Source: Aciditerrimonas ferrireducens
GTDB lineage: Bacteria > Actinomycetota > Acidimicrobiia > Acidimicrobiales > UBA8190
Reading direction: 5' to 3'
NCBI RefSeq assembly: GCF_023130475.1
Contig: NZ_JAKHEX010000023.1
Location: 1 to 36,117, forward strand
DNA: 36,117 bases
In this document: positions 23,282-30,328 of the stretch, in pieces
Numbering within the stretch: position 1 is the first letter of the stretch
Layout: each line of letters opens with the position of its first letter
The notes under the pieces: model-generated
Told to the model about the DNA's origin: nothing
Seen by the model: only the letters and a program-made list of their open reading frames with translations
The model's database searches: none
Made by a program: the position numbers and the translations under genes

Positions 23282-24369
23282 CCCACCGGCTCGGCTGCAG
23301 TGCCGAGCCCACCGCCCAGGCTGAGGCGCGCATCGGCTCCCTGGCCGAGGGCCTCCAGGGCGGCCAACGCACCCGCGTCGCCCTCGAGGGCCCAGCGAAG
23401 GAAGTCGGTCGTGGCGGCCGCGACCAGCTGCTCCTCAGGTCCCTGCCCCTCGTAAGGCTGGAAGTGCCCAGCCCCCTCGAGCCACAGCAGCGCCTTCGGT
23501 CCGCTCTGATCGGCGTCGTAGAGCGCCAGGGCGTCGCTCGGCGGGTTCACCGGGTCGGCGCTGCCCTGGACCACGAGCAGCGGCGGGCTCGTCGGCGGGA
23601 ACCAGCTCCCGCCGTAGGAGGCCAACTCGGCGCCGGCGAGCACCACCGCCGCCCGGAACAACGGGTCCCGGCTCGCGCTGTTGAAGGCCGCCGCTGCCGC
23701 CGCGTCGGCGCCGTCGGAGTGGCCGGCCACCGCGACCACGCCGGGCACCAGCCGCCCCCGCAGGGCTCCGTCCCCCGGCTGGCCGTTCTCGCTGGCCGCC
23801 TCCAGGCTGGCCGCCACGCTGGCCAGCTCGGCCGGCTGCCAGAGGACCGTCCACTCCTCTCCCGGGCTGGCCTGGCAGCTCGTGGCAGGGAAGGTCAACG
23901 CGGCCACCACGAAGCCCACCTCGGCCCAGCTCCGCAACAACCCGGTGTACTGGTCCACGCACTGGAGGTACCCCGGGGCGAAGACCACCAAGGGCGCGGG
24001 CCCGACGCCCGGGCCTCGCCGCATCCAGATCGTCGTCGGCACCACCAGGGCCGGCCGGTCCCCCGCCGCCGGCACCGTCAGCGCCATGGTCAGCTCCTCG
24101 AGCGCCGGCCCCCCCCTCGACGCCGTCCGCCCCGGCCGGCTGCCGGACGTCGCCCTGCTGCTGTCGGGCGTCGAGCTGGGGGGCGCCGCACTGGACGATG
24201 CCGTCGACCGAGGCCCCCCGGCACCGACCCTGGCCCCGCCGAGTCCGCAGGCCCCGAGGAGCAGGCCGCCGAGGGCGACGAGCAGCGCGACGAGGCCCGC
24301 GGCGCGCCGAGGGCGCAGCCTCCTGGCGCTTCTCGGCGTCGACCTCCCCGTGCCTGCCCACGCGGGCAT
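23278..24369 (-). CDS. lipoprotein alpha/beta hydrolase
   Basis: This is a predicted secreted lipoprotein esterase. With ATG 24369 the N terminus has a basic stretch (RRLRPRRAAG), a hydrophobic core (LVALLVALGGLLLGAC) and a lipobox cysteine near residue 41. A Ser/Pro/Gly-rich linker of about 50 residues follows. The hydrolase fold shows PLVVFAPGYLQCVDQYTGLL, the nucleophile elbow VAVAGHSDGADAAAAAAF (GHSDG serine), the acid VQGSADPVNPPSD, and the catalytic histidine GAGHFQPYEG. The order resembles chlorophyllase/platelet-activating-factor-hydrolase-like enzymes, but the substrate cannot be read from sequence. ATG 24435 is an alternative start giving a less typical signal peptide. It is divergent from the methyltransferase gene. 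Confidence 0.82.
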   Translation of the reverse strand: MPAWAGTGRSTPRSARRLRPRRAAGLVALLVALGGLLLGACGLGGARVGAGGPRSTASSSAAPPSSTPDSSRATSGSRPGRTASRGGPALEELTMALTVPAAGDRPALVVPTTIWMRRGPGVGPAPLVVFAPGYLQCVDQYTGLLRSWAEVGFVVAALTFPATSCQASPGEEWTVLWQPAELASVAASLEAASENGQPGDGALRGRLVPGVVAVAGHSDGADAAAAAAFNSASRDPLFRAAVVLAGAELASYGGSWFPPTSPPLLVVQGSADPVNPPSDALALYDADQSGPKALLWLEGAGHFQPYEGQGPEEQLVAAATTDFLRWALEGDAGALAALEALGQGADARLSLGGGLGTAAEPVG

Positions 24370-24529
24370 GGGGCCGATCCTGGCACGCCGCTCGCGTCCC
24401 CCCGGCGCCACCGCGCCCCGGATCGGGCCCGTCATCGAGCCGTCAGCTCCCCGTCAAGGGCCCTTCAGGCCGACCCGTCAGGCTGCCCCTTGGGTCCGCT
24501 GGGCGGGCCCGGCCGAGGGAGGGACCACC

Positions 24530-25309
24530 ATGCGCAGCGAGACCAGCCACACGACCGAGCCGGATTCCTTGGCGCCGAGCCCCTGGCAGCCTGGCCCGCT
24601 CCCCGGCCCCGAACCGGCCGTGGCCCGCCGCCAGCGCCGGCGCTGGGACCGGCGGGCGGCCCACTGGCAGGGCCACGTGGCGGCCAACCCCGGGCTCAGT
24701 CGGTCCCTGGCCAGCCTCCTCAAGGAGATCGGACCCGGGCCCCTGGGCCGGGTCGTCGACCTCGGGGCGGGTTCCGGTCAGCTCAGCCTGGCCCTGGCCC
24801 CCCGAGCCGACCAGGTCCTGGCCGTGGACGTCAGTCCCCAGATGGCCGAGGAGCTCCGCCGCCGGGCGGCAGACGCCGGGATCGAGACGATCGAGGTCCT
24901 CGTCCAGCCCATCGAGTCCCTCGCCCTGCCCCCGGCCTCGGTGGACCTGGTCGTCAGCCACTATGCCCTTCACCACCTCCGGGACGCCGACAAGCAGCTC
25001 GTCGTGGCCGCCGCTCGCCGCTGGCTGCGGCCCGGAGGCCGGCTGGTCGTCGGCGACCTCATGCTGGGTCGCGGCGCCAGCCCCGAGGACCGGGCCGTCA
25101 TCGCCGCCAAGGTCCGCCAGCTCCTGCGCCGGGGACCCGCCGGCGTCTGGCGGGTCGCGAAGAACGCCGCCCGCTTCACCTTCCGCCTCCAGGAGCGACC
25201 CGTGCCACCGGAGACCTGGGCCGAGTTCCTCCGCCGCGCCGGCTTCGAAGCGGTGGGAACCCGCCGGGTGGTCCAGGAGGCCGGCCTGGTCTGGGGGACA
25301 CGCTCCTAG
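24530..25309 (+). CDS. class I SAM-dependent methyltransferase
   Basis: This 259-residue protein has the Rossmann methyltransferase core: motif I VVDLGAGSGQLSLALAPRAD near residue 78, motif II acidic end VLAVDVSPQMAEEL, then SVDLVVSHYALHHLRDADKQ and LRPGGRLVVGDLMLGRGASP. The overall pattern is of the UbiE/methyltransferase-11 group. The substrate is unknown. ATG 24530 was chosen because GAGGGAGGG precedes it by a few bases; the open frame continues upstream only as an antisense shadow of the hydrolase gene. The first 45 residues are a Pro/Arg-rich lead-in. The stop shares a CTAG with the convergent thiL. No nearby gene points to a pathway. Confidence 0.88.
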   Translation: MRSETSHTTEPDSLAPSPWQPGPLPGPEPAVARRQRRRWDRRAAHWQGHVAANPGLSRSLASLLKEIGPGPLGRVVDLGAGSGQLSLALAPRADQVLAVDVSPQMAEELRRRAADAGIETIEVLVQPIESLALPPASVDLVVSHYALHHLRDADKQLVVAAARRWLRPGGRLVVGDLMLGRGASPEDRAVIAAKVRQLLRRGPAGVWRVAKNAARFTFRLQERPVPPETWAEFLRRAGFEAVGTRRVVQEAGLVWGTRS

Positions 25310-26373
25310 GCGCTCCCAGCCGGGCCCTGCGCCCGTCCGTGCTCGTACCCAGCCCGGGGCAACGGCTCGCCCCGCCAGGTCCGGTGGTCGGGGTCGGCCA
25401 CCACTCGGCCCACCACCAGCGGTTCCGGCAGGCCGGCCCGGGCGAAGCCAGCCCGCAGGCGCGCCAGGTCAGCAGTGGCCATGACCAGCTCGTAGTCCTC
25501 CCCACCCCCCAGGGCCTCCTCGAACCTGGCCCCTGGCACCACCGGCACGTCCCAGAGGACCACGCCCACCCCCGAAGCGTCCGCCAGGCGGTGCAGGTCC
25601 AAGGCCAGGCCGTCGGAGACGTCCACCATGGCCCTCACCCCGGCTCGGCCCGCGGCCAGGCCCTCGGCCAGGCGAGCCCGGGGCCGCCGATGCGCCCGGA
25701 CCAGGTCCGCCCACGCGGCCCCCGGCGGCTCCTCGCCCGGCGCGCACCCTCCCCGGTTCGGGTCGAGCCGGCCATCGCGGGTGCCGGCCTCCCGCAGCAC
25801 CCGCAACCCGGCGGCCGCGGCCCCCACAGGACCGGTCAGCGCCAGCCAGTCGCCCGGGCGGGCGCCGTCCCGACCCACCGGGCCGAACGCCGTCGCCGTC
25901 CGACCGACGACGCTCACGCACAGCGTCACCACCGGAGCCTCGGACAGGTCGCCCCCGACCACCGGCACCCCGTGGGCCTCGGCGCAGGCCACGGCGCCCT
26001 CCAGGACCGCCTCCGGTGCACCGTCCCGGGGCACCGTCAGGCCGAGCAGCACGCCCACCGGTTCGGCCGCCATGGCCGCCAGGTCCGACAGGGCCCCGGC
26101 CACCGCCCGCCACCCCAGGTCCGCCTCGCTGAGCACCCCCAGGTCGGCGTGGACCCCCGCCACCGCGGTGTCGCAGCTCACCACGCAGCGACCCGGGGCC
26201 ACCTCGAGCACCGCCGCGTCGTCCCCGGCCCAGCGCTCGCCCGCCGGTGCTCTCGGCAAGCGGGCCAACAGCCGTCCGAGCACGCCCGTCTCGCCACCCG
26301 ACCATCCCCCCTGGCGCCCACCCGCGGTGGCCGTCTCCGAGGAACCAGGAGGGACCGAATTGGGGACGACCAC
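25306..26373 (-). CDS. thiL: thiamine-monophosphate kinase
   Basis: ThiL phosphorylates thiamine monophosphate to the active diphosphate. The 355 residues include the family landmarks [18 protein letters not shown] near residue 45, [73 protein letters not shown] near 245 and [17 protein letters not shown] near 290. The first 30 residues are Gly/Ser-rich and lie ahead of the conserved LLARLP helix. GTG 26373 is the first start in frame and has no clear ribosome-binding site, so the true start is uncertain. No thiamine riboswitch motif or other thi gene was recognised nearby. It is divergent from pckG with 161 nt between. Confidence 0.93.
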   Translation of the reverse strand: MVVPNSVPPGSSETATAGGRQGGWSGGETGVLGRLLARLPRAPAGERWAGDDAAVLEVAPGRCVVSCDTAVAGVHADLGVLSEADLGWRAVAGALSDLAAMAAEPVGVLLGLTVPRDGAPEAVLEGAVACAEAHGVPVVGGDLSEAPVVTLCVSVVGRTATAFGPVGRDGARPGDWLALTGPVGAAAAGLRVLREAGTRDGRLDPNRGGCAPGEEPPGAAWADLVRAHRRPRARLAEGLAAGRAGVRAMVDVSDGLALDLHRLADASGVGVVLWDVPVVPGARFEEALGGGEDYELVMATADLARLRAGFARAGLPEPLVVGRVVADPDHRTWRGEPLPRAGYEHGRAQGPAGSA

Positions 26374-26389
26374 GCTCCATGCCTACCAT
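26360..26389 (+). promoter_or_regulatory. candidate promoter for pckG
   Basis: TTGGGG (26360-26365) and TACCAT (26384-26389) resemble -35 and -10 hexamers, separated by 18 nt. The -10 fits the TANNNT form common in high-GC actinobacteria. It would start transcription about 140 nt before the pckG ATG. It overlaps the first codons of the divergent thiL. Support is from sequence pattern only. Confidence 0.35.
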
Positions 26390-26534
26390 GAGGGGATCCA
26401 GCGGAGTGCGGGGGCCGGCACCGGCCGGTCTGCCGTCGAACCCGGGGTCGGTGGATCGTCCAGGCCTGCCCCCCTCGGCGACGGGGCGGGCGGGACGACC
26501 TCGACGAGCGCTCGGGCCGAAGGGAGGAGCGTCC

Positions 26535-28340
26535 ATGGCACCCACGACCAACCGCAAGCTGCTCGACTGGGTGGAGGAGGTGGCGGCCCTGACCACCCCG
26601 GAGCGGGTCGAGTGGTGCGACGGCTCCCCCGAGGAGTACGAGCGGCTCTGCCAGCTCCTCGTCGACAACGGCACCTTCACCCGCCTTTCCGACGCAAAGC
26701 GGCCGGCGAGCTACTGGGCGTGCTCGGATCCGTCGGACGTGGCCCGAGTGGAGGACCGGACCTTCATCTGCAGCCAGGACCCCGCCGACGCCGGACCCAC
26801 GAACCACTGGCGGGACCCCGTCGAGATGCGGGCCACCTTGACCGAACTCTTCCGAGGCTCCATGCGGGGCCGAACCATGTACGTCGTGCCCTTCTCCATG
26901 GGCCCCCTCGGCTCCCCCATCTCCCACATCGGCGTCGAGATCACTGACTCGCCCTACGTCGTGGTCTCCATGCGCATCATGACCCGCATGGGCCAGGCGG
27001 TCCTCGACCACCTGGGCCCCCAGGGGACCTTCGTGCCGTGCCTCCACTCCGTCGGCGCACCCCTCGAGCCCGGTCAGGCCGACGTGCCCTGGCCGTGCAA
27101 CCCCGACAACGAGAAGAAGTACATCGTCCACTTCCCCGAGACCCGCGAGATCTGGTCCTACGGCTCGGGCTACGGCGGCAACGCCCTCCTCGGCAAGAAG
27201 TGCTTCGCCTTGCGCATCGCCTCGGTCATGGCCCGCGACGACGGCTGGCTCGCCGAGCACATGCTCATCCTCAAGCTGACCTCCCCCGACGGCGAGGTCC
27301 GCTACGTCACCGGTGCCTTCCCCTCAGCCTGCGGCAAGACCAACCTCGCCATGCTGGTCCCCACCCTGCCCGGCTGGAAGGTCGAGACCATCGGCGACGA
27401 CATCTGCTGGATGAAGTTCGGTGAGGACGGCCGCCTCTACGCCATCAACCCCGAGGCCGGCTTCTTCGGGGTGGCCCCCGGCACGAACGACCAGACCAAC
27501 CCCAACGCCATGGCCACCCTTCGCCGCAACACCATCTTCACCAACACGGCCCTGACCGACGACGGGGACGTCTGGTGGGAAGGCATGACCGAGGAGCCTC
27601 CCGCCCACCTGACCAGCTGGAAGCGCGAGGACTGGACGCCCTCCAGCCAGGGTCCAGCCGCCCACCCCAACGCGCGTTTCACCGTGCCCGCCGACCAGAA
27701 CCCGGCGTGCGCCCCCGAGTGGGAGGACCCTCGGGGTGTGCCCATCTCGGCCATCCTCTTCGGCGGCCGGCGCCGCAGCGTCGTGCCCCTCGTGACCGAG
27801 GCCTTCGACTGGTCCCACGGCGTCTTCCTTGGGTCCATCATGGCCTCCGAGACCACCGCCGCCGCCACCGGGGCGGTCGGGGCGCTCCGGCGCGACCCCT
27901 TCGCCATGCTGCCCTTCTGCGGCTACAACATGGCCGACTACTTCGCCCACTGGCTCCGCATCGGCGCCAAGGCCGAACCCGAGAAGCTGCCTCGCCTCTA
28001 CTTCGTCAACTGGTTCCGACGCGACGCCGAGGGCCGGTTCCTCTGGCCCGGCTACGGCGAGAACTCCCGAGTCCTCGCCTGGATCTTCGGTCGGGTCGCC
28101 GGGACGGCCGAGGCCGTCTCCACCCCCATCGGGAACCTGCCCACCCCTGACGCCATCGACACCACCGGTCTGGCCGTCTCCCAGGAGGACATGGCCGAGC
28201 TGCTCCGGGTCGACCTCGAAGGCTGGCGGGCCGAGGTGCCCCTCATCAAGGAGCACTACGCCCGCTTCGGGGATCGGCTCCCGGCCGAGTTGGCTGCCCA
28301 GCTCGACGCCCTCGAGCACCGGCTCGCCCAGGCGGACTGA
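26535..28340 (+). CDS. pckG: phosphoenolpyruvate carboxykinase (GTP)
   Basis: PckG interconverts oxaloacetate plus GTP with phosphoenolpyruvate, CO2 and GDP, linking the TCA cycle to gluconeogenesis. The 601 residues match the GTP-dependent family in length. Signature parts are the active-site P-loop [15 protein letters not shown] near residue 265 with the reactive Cys, the metal-binding [38 protein letters not shown], and the C-terminal [23 protein letters not shown] 26535 has GGAGGAG about 4 nt upstream and gives a clean family N terminus. It is followed 9 nt later by a small Lrp/AsnC-type effector-domain gene, probably on the same transcript. Confidence 0.97.
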   Translation: MAPTTNRKLLDWVEEVAALTTPERVEWCDGSPEEYERLCQLLVDNGTFTRLSDAKRPASYWACSDPSDVARVEDRTFICSQDPADAGPTNHWRDPVEMRATLTELFRGSMRGRTMYVVPFSMGPLGSPISHIGVEITDSPYVVVSMRIMTRMGQAVLDHLGPQGTFVPCLHSVGAPLEPGQADVPWPCNPDNEKKYIVHFPETREIWSYGSGYGGNALLGKKCFALRIASVMARDDGWLAEHMLILKLTSPDGEVRYVTGAFPSACGKTNLAMLVPTLPGWKVETIGDDICWMKFGEDGRLYAINPEAGFFGVAPGTNDQTNPNAMATLRRNTIFTNTALTDDGDVWWEGMTEEPPAHLTSWKREDWTPSSQGPAAHPNARFTVPADQNPACAPEWEDPRGVPISAILFGGRRRSVVPLVTEAFDWSHGVFLGSIMASETTAAATGAVGALRRDPFAMLPFCGYNMADYFAHWLRIGAKAEPEKLPRLYFVNWFRRDAEGRFLWPGYGENSRVLAWIFGRVAGTAEAVSTPIGNLPTPDAIDTTGLAVSQEDMAELLRVDLEGWRAEVPLIKEHYARFGDRLPAELAAQLDALEHRLAQAD

Positions 28341-28349
28341 GGCCCTCCC

Positions 28350-28589
28350 ATGACCGTCAGCGCCTACGTCCTCATCCAGACCGAGGTCGGCCGGGCGGCC
28401 TCGGTGGCCAGCGAGGTCGGCCGCCTCCCCGGCGTGGTCTCCGCCGAGGACGTCACCGGGCCCTACGACGTCGTGGTGCGGGTCGAGGCGGACACGGTCG
28501 ACGACCTGGGCACCATGGTGGTCAGCCAGATCCAGCGCATCCAGGGCATCACGCGGACGATCACCTGTCCGGTGGTCCGCCTCCACTGA
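28350..28589 (+). CDS. stand-alone Lrp/AsnC effector-binding (RAM) domain protein
   Basis: This 79-residue protein corresponds to only the C-terminal regulatory domain of Lrp/AsnC family regulators. It reads VSAYVLIQTEVGRAASVASE, GVVSAEDVTGPYDVVVRVEA, and VSQIQRIQGITRTITCPVV. The alpha/beta sandwich pattern is clear, but there is no helix-turn-helix. Such single-domain forms oligomerise and bind small ligands such as amino acids; partners are not known here. It starts 9 nt after pckG and probably shares its transcript. Downstream, 277 nt separate it from mftA. Confidence 0.88.
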   Translation: MTVSAYVLIQTEVGRAASVASEVGRLPGVVSAEDVTGPYDVVVRVEADTVDDLGTMVVSQIQRIQGITRTITCPVVRLH

Positions 28590-28645
28590 CCCCGAGCGAC
28601 GCCCCGCAGCCGGCCTTGCCCGGGTCCGCAGCGCTCCGCCATCAC

Positions 28646-28713
28646 TGGACCGACCTCCGACGTCGGTGGACCGACCTCCGGCGTCGGTGGACTGAGTTCT
28701 TGGGGTTCTTGGG
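28646..28713 (+). repeat. two tandem repeat pairs upstream of mftA
   Basis: A 21-nt unit at 28646-28666 recurs at 28667-28687 with one mismatch (A to G), and its first four bases start a third copy (TGGAC at 28688). Each unit holds CCGAC and GTCGG as an inverted pair; in the first, CCGACGTCGG (28657-28666) is a perfect palindrome. Just after, GTTCTTGGG is repeated exactly at 28696-28704 and 28705-28713. The array ends 1 nt before the 29-nt element, so the layout looks like a cluster of regulator sites ahead of mftA. Confidence 0.7.
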
Positions 28714-28714
28714 C

Positions 28715-28743
28715 CGTTGTGGAGTTTGTGTGATCTGTTGTGA
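28715..28743 (+). promoter_or_regulatory. 29-nt AT-rich element, copy B (upstream of mftA)
   Basis: Starts CGTTGTGGAGTTTGTGTGA, then TC, then TGTTGTGA. It matches copy A at 2151-2179 at 27 of 29 positions, and points toward mftA, whose chosen start lies 123 nt downstream. ACGGG follows a few bases later in both copies. It has three TTGTG units but no inverted symmetry, so it does not look like a typical dimeric repressor operator. Confidence 0.6.
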
Positions 28744-28866
28744 TTGACGGGCAGCCCGCCCTCGCTGCCGACGTGTTCGTCCTGGCGGTCTTGGAGCGGG
28801 CGTTTTAGCATGCGGCTCATGACGATCCTCGCTGGTTCTGGACGCGACGTGGAGGTGCCGGGCGGA

Positions 28867-29001
28867 ATGGTCACCGGAGAGGCCCAGCGCCGAGCGCAGC
28901 TCGTGGACGGCGAGCCGGTGACGTCGGAGGACGGGGAGCTGGTGGTCGAGGAGTTGGTCGTCGAGGAGCTCTCCATCGACGGCATGTGCGGCGTCTACTG
29001 A
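28867..29001 (+). CDS. mftA: mycofactocin precursor peptide MftA
   Basis: MftA is the ribosomal precursor of the redox cofactor mycofactocin. Its last two residues, Val and Tyr, are cross-linked and become the cofactor core. The C terminus is SIDGMCGVY, the family hallmark, preceded by an acidic leader with a doubled LVVEE (GELVVEELVVEEL). ATG 28867 gives 44 residues and has GGAGG 11 nt upstream; a possible TANNNT -10 (TAGCAT, 28806-28811) would place the transcript start between. ATG 28810 in the same frame would give 63 residues but has a poorer site. The stop is 4 nt before the next gene. Confidence 0.93.
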   Translation: MVTGEAQRRAQLVDGEPVTSEDGELVVEELVVEELSIDGMCGVY

Positions 29002-29005
29002 GCCG

Positions 29006-30277
29006 GTGACCCTCGCTGCAGGGAGCCAGGTGGCTCGTCGGCCGGAGGGGTTCGGCGAGCTGCGCTACGACTACGCCACCCGGCGCTTGACGTTCCTTCG
29101 GCCACGGAGGGAGGCTGGTCGGCCTCTGGCCGAGGCCTTGGCTGACGGGTTGGGCGCCCCGATCTGTCTGACCTGGGAGCTCACCTACGGCTGCAACCTG
29201 GCCTGCGTGCATTGCTTGTCGTCCTCGGGGCGCCGGGATCCTCGGGAGCTCAGCACCGAGCAGGCCCTGGGGGTCATCGAGCAGCTGGCTGCGCTGCGGG
29301 TGTTCTACGTGAACATCGGGGGTGGTGAGCCGACCATCCGCCGGGACTTCTACGACCTGGTGGAGGCGTGTGTGACCCAGGGCGTGGGGGTGAAGTTCTC
29401 GACGAACGGCACCACCATGACCCCGGATCGGGCGGAGCGGTTGGCGGGGAGCGACTACGTGGACGTGCAGGTCTCCTTGGACGGGGCTGATGCGGCCACG
29501 AACGACGCGATCCGGGGACCAGGCTCGTACGCGGCGGCTCGCCAGGCGATGGCCAACCTGGCGGCCGCTGGCATGGTCGGTTTCAAGGTCTCGGTGGTGG
29601 CGACTCGCCAGAACGTGGCGCAACTGGATGCGTTCTTGGCGTTGGCCGAGGAGCACCGGGCCCAGTTGCGGGTCACCCGGCTGCGGCCCTCGGGTCGAGG
29701 AGCGCGCAGCTGGGCCGAGCTGCGGCCCACACCCGAACAGCAGCGGATCTTGCACCGCTGGCTGCTCGCCCACCCCGAGGTGCTCACGGGGGACTCGTTC
29801 TTCCACCTTTCGGCGCTCGGGGCACCGTTGGCGGGCTTGAACCTCTGCGGGGCGGGCCGGGTGGTGTGCCTGATCGATCCCGTGGGGGATGTCTACGCGT
29901 GCCCGTTCGCCTTGCACCCGGAGTTCCGGGCCGGGTCGGTCCTCGACCCGGGGGGGTTCGCCGCGGTGTGGCGCGACTCGCCCCTGTTCGCTCGCTTGCG
30001 TCAGCCCGACGCCGGCAGCGCGTGCAGCGCCTGCGGCGCTTACGAGGCGTGCCGAGGCGGTTGCATGGCGGCGAAGTTCTTCACCGGCTTGCCGGCCAGC
30101 GCGCCGGACCCCGAGTGCGTCTTCGGGCACGGCGAAGCGGCCCTGGCCGCGCTGCCCGCTGGCGCGGCGCCGGACCCGGGGCCGGGGCACGACCCGATGG
30201 GGCGTCCCCGGGCCTTTCGGCAGCCGGTCCGGCTCAGCGGCGTGCGGCTCACCGGCGGGGCGGCGAACCGGCCCTGA
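29006..30277 (+). CDS. mftC: mycofactocin radical SAM maturase MftC with fused MftB-like segment
   Basis: MftC is a radical SAM/SPASM enzyme that decarboxylates the C-terminal Tyr of MftA and links it to the preceding Val. The radical SAM cluster motif is TYGCNLACVHC (Cys 63, 67, 70), followed by FYVNIGGGEPTIRRDF. The SPASM domain has NLCGAGRVVCLIDPVGDVYA, then CSACGAYEACRGGCMAAKFF. Residues 9-47 do not belong to MftC: VARRPEGFGELRYDYATRRL then TFLRPR resembles the strand region of the RRE protein MftB, and it runs directly into GLGAPICLTWELTYG, the MftC N terminus. The helices of MftB are missing. GTG 29006 is 4 nt after mftA; GTG 29030 has a better site (AGGGAG). TTG leucine codons are far more frequent than in pckG. 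Confidence 0.93.
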   Translation: MTLAAGSQVARRPEGFGELRYDYATRRLTFLRPRREAGRPLAEALADGLGAPICLTWELTYGCNLACVHCLSSSGRRDPRELSTEQALGVIEQLAALRVFYVNIGGGEPTIRRDFYDLVEACVTQGVGVKFSTNGTTMTPDRAERLAGSDYVDVQVSLDGADAATNDAIRGPGSYAAARQAMANLAAAGMVGFKVSVVATRQNVAQLDAFLALAEEHRAQLRVTRLRPSGRGARSWAELRPTPEQQRILHRWLLAHPEVLTGDSFFHLSALGAPLAGLNLCGAGRVVCLIDPVGDVYACPFALHPEFRAGSVLDPGGFAAVWRDSPLFARLRQPDAGSACSACGAYEACRGGCMAAKFFTGLPASAPDPECVFGHGEAALAALPAGAAPDPGPGHDPMGRPRAFRQPVRLSGVRLTGGAANRP

Positions 30278-30283
30278 TCGGGC

Positions 30284-30328
30284 AGTCCCGGTGGGTCGGG
30301 CCCCGGTGCGTTAGGCCCCGGTGCGTCA
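30284..30328. repeat. 15-nt tandem repeat between mftC and mftD
   Basis: Three units in direct succession: 30284-30298 (diverged), 30299-30313 (GGCCCCGGTGCGTTA) and 30314-30328 (GGCCCCGGTGCGTCA), then a partial fourth (GGCCCC). The last TCA is the mftD stop codon on the minus strand. GGGCC and GGCCC within the array can pair, so it might act as a weak two-way terminator between the convergent genes. Confidence 0.6.

Noticed and set aside
26374..26534. TPP riboswitch in the thiL-pckG gap
   Set aside because: The conserved CUGAGA and ACCUGA-type elements are not seen on either strand.
28646..28713. CRISPR array
   Set aside because: The 21-nt and 9-nt units are directly adjacent without spacers, only two copies each, and there are no cas genes.
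28715..28743. DnaA box, CRP/GlxR site or LexA box as identity of the 29-nt element
   Set aside because: It lacks the TTGTCCACA core, has no TGTGA-N6-TCACA symmetry and no GAAC/GTTC arms. The three TTGTG units all face one way.
28590..29005. A separate full-length mftB between the regulatory region and mftC
   Set aside because: No frame of about 90 codons with MftB features exists there. Only the segment fused to mftC resembles MftB.
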